64,000 bases of DNA from Profundibacter sp033851955 (GCA_033851955.1 JAWSVK010000003.1:434001-498000); one strand, 5' to 3'. Shown: positions 1-8,643, counted from the first letter of the stretch. Made by a program: numbers and translations. The notes: a model not told the origin generated them from the letters alone.

Positions 1-2
1 CC

Positions 3-164
3 TTCATCGGTACATTGTTCATGTTCTATCTGATTGATTTATCCAGCGCCGTCACCGACGCCTATATGTTGGTTGTCGGTGTTATCTTGGTGTTGCTGAC
101 AATGTTTGCGCGCAACGGATTGATGGGTGTTGTTCGGGAAAGGTGGGCGAAATGGTTGCCGTAA
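3..164 (+). CDS. Branched-chain amino acid-type ABC transporter permease, C-terminal end (partial)
   Basis: The window opens inside this gene; only the last 53 codons are present, read in the third frame to a TAA at 162-164. The visible part is one hydrophobic membrane segment (from about FIGTLFMFYLI through LVVGVILVLLTMFA) and a short basic tail ending WAKWLP. A final helix followed by a 'RNGLMGV' stretch is typical of LivM-family permeases. It overlaps the start of the following ATPase gene by 13 bases, and two LivG/LivF-type ATPases follow, so the assignment rests on both sequence and context. The substrate cannot be told from this fragment. Confidence 0.75.
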   Translation, partial: FIGTLFMFYLIDLSSAVTDAYMLVVGVILVLLTMFARNGLMGVVRERWAKWLP

Positions 165-871
165 ACCTGCTGTCCACCCATGGCCTCAGCCGTAATTTTG
201 GCGGCATGAAGGCCGTGCAAAACGTGGATCTTACCCTGCAACAGGGTAAAATACGCGCCTTGATCGGCCCGAACGGGGCTGGCAAAACCACTTTAGTTTC
301 AATGCTTTGTGGTCGCATTCCTGCCAGCAGTGGGACCGTGACGTTTTTGGGTCAAGACGTTACTGAACTTCCGGCCCATAAACGTATCTCAATGGGGATG
401 GCCTATACGTTTCAGATCACCTCGATTTTCGCAGACCTGACAGTATTTGAAAACGTCGCATTGGCGGTGCAGCATCGTTTGGGACGCTCCGCCAAGCGGC
501 TTAAATCCGAGACCCTTGCAACCCTCACACGCGTCGGGCTTGAAACCCGCACCGAACAGATCGCGGGGGATTTGGCCTATGGGCATCAACGCCTGCTAGA
601 GATCGCGATGGGATTGGGCCAGGAGCCCAAACTACTCATTTTGGACGAGCCGACACAGGGCTTGTCGGATGGCGAAATCGATGAATTCATCGCGCTGATC
701 CGCGAGGTTTCAGCCAACACAACCGTGCTGTTAATCGAACATAACATCGCGGTGGTAATGGCGCTTGCCGATGATATCACCGTACTGAATTTTGGCGAGA
801 TCATCGCCGAGGGCACACCGCAAGAAATTCACGAAAATTCAGCGGTGCAAGCCGCGTATCTGGGGGGCTGA
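152..871 (+). CDS. ABC transporter ATP-binding protein, LivG type
   Basis: One of the two cytoplasmic ATPases of a branched-chain-type (HAAT family) importer. About 239 residues. A Walker A motif (GPNGAGKTT) lies near residue 40, the Walker B segment (LLILDEPTQGL) is in the second half, and the switch histidine follows in LLIEHN. The signature region is degenerate (LAYGHQRLLEIAMGL), which is usual for LivG. I start at ATG 152, preceded by a GGTGGG ribosome site; a GTG at 143 would add three residues. It overlaps the permease stop and its own stop overlaps the next ATG by one base, so the three transporter genes are translationally coupled. Such importers also carry urea, aromatic acids and other organic solutes, so the cargo should not be assumed to be leucine. 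Confidence 0.88.
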   Translation: MVAVNLLSTHGLSRNFGGMKAVQNVDLTLQQGKIRALIGPNGAGKTTLVSMLCGRIPASSGTVTFLGQDVTELPAHKRISMGMAYTFQITSIFADLTVFENVALAVQHRLGRSAKRLKSETLATLTRVGLETRTEQIAGDLAYGHQRLLEIAMGLGQEPKLLILDEPTQGLSDGEIDEFIALIREVSANTTVLLIEHNIAVVMALADDITVLNFGEIIAEGTPQEIHENSAVQAAYLGG

Positions 872-1566
872 TGCTAAAACTGACCGGTATCAACGCCTCT
901 TATGGCAAGGTGAAAGTGCTGCGCGATCTGTCGTTCGAGGCTAAGGCCGGTGAGATCTTATGCCTGCTGGGGCGTAACGGGGCTGGCAAAACCACGGTGA
1001 TGAAAACCATCATGGGGCTGGTGCCAATGACGGCAGGCTCATTGCAGCTGGAGGGTCATGAAATCAGCGGCTTACCGACGTATAAAGTGCCCAAATTGGG
1101 GATCGGATACATCCCCCAAGGCCGCCGGCTATTTTCGGAAATGACGGTCGGGGAAAACCTGCAAATCGGATTGATGACCCGTGGCAAAGGTGCGGATGTG
1201 CGCGAACATGTGTTGGAGATGTTCCCGCTGCTGCGCCAACGTTTAAATCAACGGGCCGAGACGCTATCAGGCGGCGAACAACAGATGTTGGCCACCGCCC
1301 GCGCCCTATGTTTGGAGCCCAAAGTCCTGTTGCTGGACGAGCCGACCGAAGGGTTGCAACCGTCAATGATTTCCCTGATCCGCGACGTGGTTGTGCGCCT
1401 GAAAGAACAGGGTGTCGCGATCATATTGGTTGAGCAACGGGTCGACGCGGTTTTGGAAGTCGCCGACAAGGTCGTCTTTGTCGAGAACGGGCGCAGCGCA
1501 ATGACCGTGACCCCAGCCGAGCTGAAGGCCGACAGCAGTTTGTTACAGCGTTTTGTCGGGGTCTAA
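871..1566 (+). CDS. ABC transporter ATP-binding protein, LivF type
   Basis: Second ATPase of the importer, 231 residues. It has Walker A GRNGAGKTT near residue 38, the GIGYIPQGRRLF segment characteristic of LivF, the signature LSGGEQQMLA, Walker B LLLDEPTEGL and the switch IILVEQR. The start overlaps the stop of the LivG-type gene (TGATG). It is the last transporter gene: it ends three bases before the stop of the convergent MarR gene. The importer probably feeds the oxidoreductase cluster beginning at 2126, an inference from adjacency only. Confidence 0.9.
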   Translation: MLKLTGINASYGKVKVLRDLSFEAKAGEILCLLGRNGAGKTTVMKTIMGLVPMTAGSLQLEGHEISGLPTYKVPKLGIGYIPQGRRLFSEMTVGENLQIGLMTRGKGADVREHVLEMFPLLRQRLNQRAETLSGGEQQMLATARALCLEPKVLLLDEPTEGLQPSMISLIRDVVVRLKEQGVAIILVEQRVDAVLEVADKVVFVENGRSAMTVTPAELKADSSLLQRFVGV

Positions 1567-1568
1567 GA

Positions 1569-2045
1569 CTAGGTCAGTTTTCGCAATAGATGCAAGAAAA
1601 TCGCCTGTTCACTGTCGGTCAGCGGTCTTAGGGTGTCGTCAGTGATTTGACGCGCCGTGTCGGTCAGATCGGCAAGCAGCTCTCGCCCCTGCGACGTAAG
1701 CGATACAATCGTGCGCCGCCGATCCGTTTTGTCGCTTTGCGTCTGCACCAACTCTTGTTTCTTTAGGCGATCAACCACGCCTTTGATCGTTGCACCGTCC
1801 ATTGCCGTCAGCCGCCCCAAGGCGTTTTGCGACAGGGCACCGGCCTCGGTCAATTTGGCAAGGGTTGCGAATTGCATCGGGGTCAGCGCATTTATCGCCT
1901 GCCCATAGATCGACAGATGGCGTTGGGTGGCACGCCGTAGCAAATGCCCAATCTGGTCATCAAGACGATAAGGTGGCACGCCCGAGGTTTGGCCTGCATC
2001 GGCCGAGGGTTTATCTGTTTTGTTCACGAATTGAAATTGACGCAA
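1569..2045 (-). CDS. MarR family transcriptional regulator
   Basis: A 158-residue winged-helix regulator. The centre holds the MarR DNA-binding part: helix-turn-helix around SQNALGRLTAMDGATIKGVVDRL, then the wing with DRRRTIVSLTSQG. These proteins usually bind as dimers to palindromes near their own promoter and release DNA on binding a small aromatic or phenolic ligand. The gene is transcribed away from the oxidoreductase operon at 2126; the 80-base gap holds a promoter-like element and an imperfect palindrome (2084-2095). It is therefore the likely local regulator of the catabolic operon and perhaps of the convergent transporter. Which ligand it senses cannot be seen. Confidence 0.88.
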   Translation of the reverse strand: MRQFQFVNKTDKPSADAGQTSGVPPYRLDDQIGHLLRRATQRHLSIYGQAINALTPMQFATLAKLTEAGALSQNALGRLTAMDGATIKGVVDRLKKQELVQTQSDKTDRRRTIVSLTSQGRELLADLTDTARQITDDTLRPLTDSEQAIFLHLLRKLT

Positions 2046-2051
2046 AATGAT

Positions 2052-2095
2052 TTGACAGTAAAGCGAAATACCCGCAAAATCCGTTTGTATACGAA
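2052..2095 (+). promoter_or_regulatory. Candidate promoter and MarR operator of the catabolic operon
   Basis: In the divergent gap between the MarR gene and the operon there is a perfect -35 element, TTGACA, at 2052-2057. A weak -10 (CAAAAT, 2075-2080) follows 17 bases later. Just downstream sits TTTGTATACGAA at 2084-2095, a 12-base palindrome with one mismatched pair, where a MarR dimer could block transcription initiation. This is pattern-based only. Confidence 0.4.
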
Positions 2096-2125
2096 TGAAT
2101 TTATGATCCCAACCTCAGAGGCAAT

Positions 2126-2974
2126 ATGGCGTACCACAGACCCACAGCATTGACCGACGCTTTTGGTCTCCTTGCCACATCAGACCTGTCCATATTGGCT
2201 GGCGGAACCGATGTTTTTGCGATGGAAACAGGGCGCGAGTTGCATGGGGATGTGCTCGACATCACTGCAATTTCACAGTTAGGCGGCATTTCGCAAACCG
2301 GTGACGGCTGGCGGATCGGTGCAAACACGACATGGTCCGAGGTCGCCAACGCGCCTTTGCCTGATGCGTTTTGGGCGCTGCAACAGGCCGCCCGAGAGGT
2401 CGGCTCGTTGCAAATTCAAAACAGTGCCACAGTTGCGGGCAACCTGTGCAACGCTTCGCCCGCGGCGGACGGGGTGCCACCGCTGTTGGTTTTAGACGCC
2501 TCTGTCGAGATCGGATCGCAAAGTGGCACGCGCCAAATACCCTTGTCAGACTTCATTACAGGTGTGCGTAAAACCGCGCTTCAATCGGGCGAAATGGTTA
2601 CCGCGATCTGTATTCCCTCTTCTGCAATGTTGGGCGCATCGGCGTTTCAAAAACTAGGGGCGCGTAAATATCTGGTGATCTCAATTTGTATGGTTGCTGT
2701 GCGGCTAGCCATCAAAAATAGGGTGATCATTGAGGCCGCTATCAGTGTTGGGTCTTGCAGCCCAGTTGCTTGTCGGATGCCTGCACTGGAGAGCGCCATG
2801 ATGGGGCAGCATTTTGATGATCCCGAGGCTTGGCAGGCCGTGTTGGAGCAACAAGTGAACCACCTGTTGACGCCAATCGACGACATCCGCGCGGATGCCG
2901 GATACCGCAGCGCCGTCGCCGTTGAAATGATCAACCGCTGCATCCAGGATGCGAAAGCAAAGGCCCGAACATGA
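2126..2974 (+). CDS. FAD-binding subunit of a xanthine dehydrogenase-family hydroxylase
   Basis: 282 residues, the usual size of the CoxM/XdhB-type FAD subunit of molybdenum hydroxylases. Near residue 30 the FAD-pyrophosphate loop appears as LAGGTDVF, and the conserved IQNSATVAGNLCNASPAAD segment lies near residue 90. These subunits pass electrons from the iron-sulfur domain to NAD or another acceptor. The last four bases overlap the start of the next gene (ATGA), which supplies the iron-sulfur and molybdopterin parts. Together they should form a cytoplasmic hydroxylase that adds water-derived oxygen to an electron-poor carbon, as in xanthine, nicotinate or aldehyde oxidation. The substrate is unknown. 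Confidence 0.88.
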   Translation: MAYHRPTALTDAFGLLATSDLSILAGGTDVFAMETGRELHGDVLDITAISQLGGISQTGDGWRIGANTTWSEVANAPLPDAFWALQQAAREVGSLQIQNSATVAGNLCNASPAADGVPPLLVLDASVEIGSQSGTRQIPLSDFITGVRKTALQSGEMVTAICIPSSAMLGASAFQKLGARKYLVISICMVAVRLAIKNRVIIEAAISVGSCSPVACRMPALESAMMGQHFDDPEAWQAVLEQQVNHLLTPIDDIRADAGYRSAVAVEMINRCIQDAKAKART

Positions 2975-5670
2975 CCCGTTTGCAAATCAACGGCAGCACG
3001 CAGGAAACCACCGCTAGCCCTGCCCGACGTCTGAGCGAAGTCTTGCGCGAAGATTTGGGATTGCGCGGCACCAAAGTCGGCTGTGACGCAGGCGATTGCG
3101 GGGCCTGTACGGTGTTGTTGGATGGGGCGCCAACCTGTTCCTGCCTGACCACATTGGCACAAGTTGATGGCAAGTCCGTCACCACGATTGAGGGGTTGGA
3201 AACGCAAAACCTGCAAGCTGCGTTCTTGCATTTTGGCGCCGCACAATGTGGCATTTGCACGCCCGGCATGTTGATTTCTGCGGCCGCGTTACTGCAAGAG
3301 CACCCACACCCCACCAAACAACAGGTCAAGGATGCTTTGGGCGGCGTCTTGTGTCGCTGCACAGGGTATACCAAAATTATTCAGGCCGTGATGCATGCCA
3401 ATGAACCGCTGCCAAAGGCGGTGAACCCTGCGGCCGGCAGCGCCATCGGCAGTGCCGTTATCCGGCTGGATGGCCAGCCCAAAGTTGACGGATCTGAGGC
3501 GTTCGGCGCGGATTTTGTTCCGGCCAATTGCCTCATTGTACACGCGCTTCGATCGCCACACCATCGTGCGGAATTCACCATAGGAGATACGGCAGACTGG
3601 GTTGCTCAAAACGGCGGCACCATTTCGGTTTTGACGGCCAATGACATCCCCGGTGAAAATCGTTTCGGGGTTATTCCTCCCTTTGCAGACCAACCTGCGC
3701 TGGCCCAAAACCGCAGCCGTTTTCGTGGCGAAGCCGTGGCTCTGATCGTAGGTGAAGCACAGGCGGTTGAGACATGCGATTTGGCCAACTTTCCAATCGA
3801 ATGGACCGTCCAAACCGAGGTAATGGACCCTATCCAAGCCAAACAAACCGACGCGCCACAGCTCCATGAGGGACGCGAAGGCAACCTGTTAATTACAGGT
3901 CTTGTGCGGCACGATGATTGGGCCGCGGGGTTGGAAAAAGCCGCGTATATGGCTGATACCGCAATTGAAACCGCTTATGTTGAGCACGCCTATATTGAGC
4001 CCGAAGCGGGAGTTGCATGGATGGACAACGGCGTGATGAACATCCGCGCCTGCACCCAAGCGCCAGTGATGGACCAAGAAGACGTGGCCAATATTTTGGA
4101 CCTCCCCAAAGCGCAAGTGCGCATCCACGCCTGCGCCACAGGCGGCGGGTTCGGCTCCAAGCTTGACGTCTCTTTGCAGCCGCTGATCGGGCTGGCTGCG
4201 ATGAAAACCGGCAGGCCATGCCGGATGACATATTCACGCAACGAGTCGATGTCCTCGAGCACAAAACGCCACCCTGCGAAAATGACAGCCCGGATTGGTT
4301 GCGACGAAAATGGCCTATTGACCGCGATGCACTTTGATGGCGATTTCAACACGGGGGCCTATGCATCTTGGGGCCCAACGGTGGCCAACCGCGTGCCGGT
4401 TCACGCCTCGGGCCCTTACAAAATGCCCGCCTATTTTGCCGAGGCCCGCGCGATCCACACCAACGGCCCGCCATCAGGGGCTTTTCGTGGATTTGGCGTG
4501 CCGCAAGCCGCGGTCATTCAAGAGATACTGTTTGACGATCTGGCCGCCATGTCCGGTTTAGATCGGCTGGAGTTTCGCAAACTTAACGCGATGGTTGATG
4601 GTGACAAAACCCAAACGGGCCAGGTGTTAAGTGCCGTCGGTATTGGCCAATGTTTGAGCGCACTTGACAGCGCTTGGCAACAGGCACAGATCGAAAATGC
4701 CAAATGGAACGCGACCGACAGCCACATAAAACGCGGCGTTGGAGTGGCCAGTTGTTGGTACGGTTGCGGCAACACGTCCCTGCCCAATCCATCGACCATT
4801 TTGGCGGGCATCACACCAGAAGGACAGCTGGTGCTGCATCAGGGGGCGACCGATATCGGCCAAGGCTCCAATACGGTAATTTCCCAGATTTTCGCAGACG
4901 CACTGGGCTTGCCGATTTCGCAAATTTCACTGGTTGGGCCTGACACGGCCCTTACGCCGGACGCCGGAAAAACATCTGCTTCGCGCCAAACTTATGTGAG
5001 CGGAAAGGCAGCTGAACAAACGGGCCGCCTGTTGCGTGCAGATATTTTGCAACGGCTGAATATCGGCGATGACGCGGCCCTAACGCTTGCAGATGGTCGG
5101 ATCATTTCGGGGCAATCGCAGCTTGAGTTGAACACGCTCACGACGGATGAGCACGGCTATGCGATCAGCGCGATTTCCAGCTATGATCCCCCCACCGCCC
5201 CGCTGGATGAAAACGGCCAAGGCACGCCCTATGCGGTTTATGGCTACGGTGCGCAGATGGCCGAGGTTGAAGTCGACACCCGTCTTGGCACCGTGTCTGT
5301 GCGGCATATCCATGCGGCCCATGATCTGGGGCGGGTGATCAATCCTGTGCTGGCGACGGGCCAGATCGAGGGCGGTATCGCGCAAGGGCTGGGCCTTGCC
5401 TTGATGGAAGAATACATCCCCGGACGCACCGAAAACCTGCATGACTATTTGATCCCGACGATTGGCGACATGCCTGAGATCACATCGATTTTAATCGAAG
5501 ACCCTGACCCGCATGGACCGTTTGGCGCCAAAGGGTTGGGTGAACATGTTTTGATCCCAACTGCACCTGCAATCCTAAACGCGATCCGTGATGCAACAGG
5601 CGCGCGGATCACCAATCTACCAGCCCTACCTTACCGCGTTCTAAACGCAATCAAGGAGGCAAATTCTTGA
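2971..5670 (+). CDS. Fused [2Fe-2S] and molybdopterin-binding subunit of a xanthine dehydrogenase-family hydroxylase
   Basis: 899 residues. Residues 1-150 are a complete small subunit: plant-type [2Fe-2S] ligands C38, C43, C46 and C58, then the second cluster ligands C93, C96, C128 and C130 (QCGICTPG and LCRCTGY). From about residue 165 the chain continues as the large molybdopterin subunit, with GGGFGSK near residue 390, a GAFRGFG loop near residue 505 and the catalytic glutamate in GAKGLGEH near residue 850. In most CoxSML-type enzymes these are two separate chains; here they are one, while the FAD subunit remains separate. The gene overlaps its upstream neighbour by four bases and its downstream neighbour by four. 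Probable role: hydroxylation of an imported cyclic compound. The substrate class is inferred only from the neighbouring 6-hydroxynicotinate reductase-like gene. Confidence 0.9.
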   Translation: MTRLQINGSTQETTASPARRLSEVLREDLGLRGTKVGCDAGDCGACTVLLDGAPTCSCLTTLAQVDGKSVTTIEGLETQNLQAAFLHFGAAQCGICTPGMLISAAALLQEHPHPTKQQVKDALGGVLCRCTGYTKIIQAVMHANEPLPKAVNPAAGSAIGSAVIRLDGQPKVDGSEAFGADFVPANCLIVHALRSPHHRAEFTIGDTADWVAQNGGTISVLTANDIPGENRFGVIPPFADQPALAQNRSRFRGEAVALIVGEAQAVETCDLANFPIEWTVQTEVMDPIQAKQTDAPQLHEGREGNLLITGLVRHDDWAAGLEKAAYMADTAIETAYVEHAYIEPEAGVAWMDNGVMNIRACTQAPVMDQEDVANILDLPKAQVRIHACATGGGFGSKLDVSLQPLIGLAAMKTGRPCRMTYSRNESMSSSTKRHPAKMTARIGCDENGLLTAMHFDGDFNTGAYASWGPTVANRVPVHASGPYKMPAYFAEARAIHTNGPPSGAFRGFGVPQAAVIQEILFDDLAAMSGLDRLEFRKLNAMVDGDKTQTGQVLSAVGIGQCLSALDSAWQQAQIENAKWNATDSHIKRGVGVASCWYGCGNTSLPNPSTILAGITPEGQLVLHQGATDIGQGSNTVISQIFADALGLPISQISLVGPDTALTPDAGKTSASRQTYVSGKAAEQTGRLLRADILQRLNIGDDAALTLADGRIISGQSQLELNTLTTDEHGYAISAISSYDPPTAPLDENGQGTPYAVYGYGAQMAEVEVDTRLGTVSVRHIHAAHDLGRVINPVLATGQIEGGIAQGLGLALMEEYIPGRTENLHDYLIPTIGDMPEITSILIEDPDPHGPFGAKGLGEHVLIPTAPAILNAIRDATGARITNLPALPYRVLNAIKEANS

Positions 5671-7139
5671 CTGATAAGCCTGTCAAAATCCGTTGCGACG
5701 CTTGCCCTGTGATGTGTTACGTCGCCGAAGGTCGGCTTGGTGCTTGTGATCGATATGCCAATATGGATGGCAAAATTATTCGTTGCGATCCGTTGACAAT
5801 TTTGGATCAGCGCATTCAAGCAGGCGACGAAATCAAACCGTTTCTAGGGGCAGATTGGTCTGATGATTTGGCAGATGACGCCAGTAAAGGTGAAGCGGGA
5901 AAATTCGTCACCGCCATTGGCTCTGGCACGACCTATCCTGACTACAAACCAGCGCCCTTTATTGTCAGCCAACAGGTTGATGGGGCCGATATGATCACCG
6001 TGGTGACCGAGGCGATATTCTCCTATTGCGGCGTCAAAGTGAAGATCGACACGGACCGCCATCTGGGCGCCGAGGCCGCGGTTGTACGCGCAAACGGTGA
6101 GGCCATTGGCCATGTGATGACCAGCGAATATGGCTCGCAAATGTTGTCACTGGGCGGCGTTCATCACTTAACGGGCGGCACCAAGGCCGAAGGACGTGTG
6201 ACCTGTGATGCGTTGTTAAAACTGTGCAACCGCGAAGCAGTGGAGCTGACCATCGACGATGGGTCGACCGTTGTTGTGCAGGCGGGGCGTGCACCAATTG
6301 TCGACGGCCAAACCGAGGTGCGCATGCGGGTTGGTTGCGGGTCGGCCACCATCGGGATGTTTGCGTCCCAGTGGCAGGGATTGGTCGACGAAGTGGTGGT
6401 GGTCGATGACCATATCACCGGCGTTGTTTCCGAACATCAGGCCGGCAAGGTGCTGGGATGGGAGGGCACCGGCATCAAGATACTGGGGCGGCGCTCGACC
6501 CCTGGGCGCTATTTTCAGGTCGCCGCTCCGGGCCTTGGCTGGGGCGGCACCAACATCGAGGACCCGCTGGATATTCTGGGCCCTTGGAATGAAAAAAAAG
6601 GCGCTAAATCCGGCCTGCGTATGTTGATGGTTTCAACGACCGGTGAACAGTTCGGCTATTACGTGTTGGACGACAATTTGCAGCCCCAAGAACAGCCCCT
6701 ACCCGACAGTTTGAAACGCTCGGTCGCGTTGATCGACGAGAATTGCGAAGACGCGCTTTGCACTGTTTTGTTCATGGGTGGTGCGGGCGGCAGCCTGCGG
6801 TCGGGTGTCACCAACAATCCGATCCGGCTTACCCAATCTGTCAGCGCCAATGATACCCAACTGACCTGCGGCGGCGCGCAAACCTATATTTGGCCCGGCG
6901 GTGGCATTACCATGATGGTGGATGTCCTAACCCTGCCTGAACACGCCTTTGGTTATGTGCCCACACCTGCACTGGTTGCACCGCTTGAGTTCACCATGAA
7001 CCGCAAAGAATATGCCCGTTTGGGGGGGCACACTGGCAGCATTCGCAGCGCCAAAGACATTCTGGACAAAGGCGGAGAATACGGCGATGACAGCCGCGCC
7101 ATCGCGCCAGAAAACGGACTACCTTGGAGGGCGTACTAA
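5667..7139 (+). CDS. 6-hydroxynicotinate reductase-like iron-sulfur protein
   Basis: 490 residues, similar in pattern to proteins annotated as 6-hydroxynicotinate reductase. In anaerobic nicotinate fermentation that enzyme reduces 6-hydroxynicotinate to the tetrahydro form. The N-terminus has four cysteines, C10-x2-C13-x3-C17-x9-C27, suited to an iron-sulfur cluster. The rest is glycine-rich, with stretches such as GLGWGGTNIEDP and GGGITMMVDV. The start is TTG at 5667, supported by a near-perfect AAGGAGG at 5653-5659 and by overlap with the preceding stop. It sits directly after a molybdenum hydroxylase, the same logical order (hydroxylate, then reduce) as in nicotinate breakdown. Whether the substrate is nicotinate itself is not shown: genes for the later fermentation steps are absent here. 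Confidence 0.75.
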   Translation: MTDKPVKIRCDACPVMCYVAEGRLGACDRYANMDGKIIRCDPLTILDQRIQAGDEIKPFLGADWSDDLADDASKGEAGKFVTAIGSGTTYPDYKPAPFIVSQQVDGADMITVVTEAIFSYCGVKVKIDTDRHLGAEAAVVRANGEAIGHVMTSEYGSQMLSLGGVHHLTGGTKAEGRVTCDALLKLCNREAVELTIDDGSTVVVQAGRAPIVDGQTEVRMRVGCGSATIGMFASQWQGLVDEVVVVDDHITGVVSEHQAGKVLGWEGTGIKILGRRSTPGRYFQVAAPGLGWGGTNIEDPLDILGPWNEKKGAKSGLRMLMVSTTGEQFGYYVLDDNLQPQEQPLPDSLKRSVALIDENCEDALCTVLFMGGAGGSLRSGVTNNPIRLTQSVSANDTQLTCGGAQTYIWPGGGITMMVDVLTLPEHAFGYVPTPALVAPLEFTMNRKEYARLGGHTGSIRSAKDILDKGGEYGDDSRAIAPENGLPWRAY

Positions 7140-7987
7140 TGCCACAGGCCAGCCTTTTATCTGACGGTCGCCTGCATCTAAACCACGGCCCGATTGATCT
7201 GATCATACAGGCATGGGGAGCGGATCAGCACAAAGGCTATGCGCAAGCCACCACGCGGTTTCAATCAGTGTTAGGCGAGCTGGCCGATGAGTTGCCAATT
7301 TTACGCCGCCCCATTTCCAGCATCCGACCTACCGGTAAAATTGCCGCCGCGATGTGCAACGCTGTGGCCCCCTACACCGGTACATTTGTTACCCCAATGG
7401 CAGCCGTAGCGGGGGCGGTTTCCGACGAGATTTGTTGCGCAATGTGCGATGGTCTGCGGCTGGACAAAGTCGTGGTGAACAATGGTGGCGACATCGCCGT
7501 TCATCTGCAGGCGGGTCAAAGCTTAAGCTGCGCGATCCATGCGGGAACTGATGCCGGAAAGGTTATTCTAACGGCAGAACAACCCGCGCGCGGGATCGCC
7601 ACTTCAGGTTGGGGTGGACGCAGCCATTCGCTAGGGATTGCGGATGCAGTGACGGTTATTGCACCTAGTGCGGCACAGGCCGACGTTGCTGCAACCCTGA
7701 TTGCCAATGCGGTAAATCTACCTAATCATCCGTCAATTACACGCCAAGCGGCCAACGCGCTTAGCCCTGACAGCGATCTTGGCGCACGCAAGGTCACCAC
7801 CGGTGTCGGCCCGCTTACAGAAGCCGAAATCCTAAGTGCGTTAACTGCGGGACAACATGTTGCCCTCGGTATGGTTCGTACTGGAAAAATCACTGACGCC
7901 GCCTTGTTTTTGCGCGGCCAAAATTGTTATGCAGGCGAAACGCTCGCCGCCACAGGAGAACACTATGCTCGACTTCAAACTGCGTAA
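7139..7987 (+). CDS. UPF0280 family protein (ApbE-like fold expected)
   Basis: 282 residues. The start is the ATG overlapping the preceding TAA (TAATG), with GGAGG about eight bases upstream. Recognisable features are SSIRPTGKIAAAMCNAVAPY near residue 65, a run of small residues (MAAVAGAVSDEI), VNNGGDIAVHL near residue 115, and GIATSGWGGRSHSLGIADAVTV. The NNGGDIA and SGxxGRS elements recall ApbE flavin transferases, consistent with the fold reported for UPF0280 proteins, but no reaction is established for this family. Its strict co-location with the 6-hydroxynicotinate reductase-like gene suggests a maturation or catalytic role in the same pathway; that is inference. Its end overlaps the next gene by 23 bases. 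Confidence 0.75.
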   Translation: MPQASLLSDGRLHLNHGPIDLIIQAWGADQHKGYAQATTRFQSVLGELADELPILRRPISSIRPTGKIAAAMCNAVAPYTGTFVTPMAAVAGAVSDEICCAMCDGLRLDKVVVNNGGDIAVHLQAGQSLSCAIHAGTDAGKVILTAEQPARGIATSGWGGRSHSLGIADAVTVIAPSAAQADVAATLIANAVNLPNHPSITRQAANALSPDSDLGARKVTTGVGPLTEAEILSALTAGQHVALGMVRTGKITDAALFLRGQNCYAGETLAATGEHYARLQTA

Positions 7988-8546
7988 GACTATGATATTT
8001 ATCGAGGAGATCAACCACGATGGCGGCCCAACAGCAGAAAACCCTCGGGTAAGGGCGGCGATTGTCGCGGTGGTCAACAACCCATTTGCCGGCAAATACG
8101 TTGAAGATATTCAGCCCGCAATGGAGGTTCTAAAACCGCTTGGCTTGATGATGACTGACAAGTTGATCGAGACCTTGGGCGGTATCGACGGCATTGACGC
8201 ATTCGGCAAATCAGCGCTGGTCGGTGAGGCGGGCGAGTTGGAGCATGCAGCCCTTTGGCATGTACCTGGCGGCTATGTGATGCGCCAACGGCTGGGCGAG
8301 GCCCGCGCGATTGTGCCGTCCTCCAAAAAGGTCGGCGGGGTTGGCACGGCTGTGGACATTCCGATCGCCCATATCAATGCCGCCTATGTGCGCGGCCATT
8401 TCGACGCCATGGAAGTCCGCGTGCCAGATAGTCCTAAAGCCAACGAAATCATGTTCGCGCTGGCGATGGCCAAAGGACCGCGCATACATTCACGTCTTGG
8501 CGGGCTCGAGTTGAAGGACGTAGTCGGCAAAGACGGGCTCCGCTAA
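7965..8546 (+). CDS. DUF1185 (amino acid synthesis family) protein
   Basis: 193 residues from the ATG at 7965, which follows an AGGAGA ribosome site and lies inside the end of the UPF0280 gene. A longer frame from 7857 exists but would run deeper into that gene and lacks a ribosome site. Family features seen are IEEINHDGG near the N-terminus, KALVGEAGELEHAA-type sequence in the middle, and HINAAYVRGHFDAMEVRVPDSPKANEI followed by MAKGPRIHSRLGGL. The database name 'amino acid synthesis' reflects a loose annotation, not a known reaction. It ends the tightly coupled run, so it probably acts with the UPF0280 and reductase-like proteins. Confidence 0.75.
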   Translation: MLDFKLRKTMIFIEEINHDGGPTAENPRVRAAIVAVVNNPFAGKYVEDIQPAMEVLKPLGLMMTDKLIETLGGIDGIDAFGKSALVGEAGELEHAALWHVPGGYVMRQRLGEARAIVPSSKKVGGVGTAVDIPIAHINAAYVRGHFDAMEVRVPDSPKANEIMFALAMAKGPRIHSRLGGLELKDVVGKDGLR

Positions 8547-8643
8547 GCCGCAGGAGGATAGCCAAAATGCCTGGATTCTTATCGTCGGCCCGACCAAATT
8601 GACGTGAAGGGATTGCGAGGCTGGTCTCATGATCGGTGCGTAA

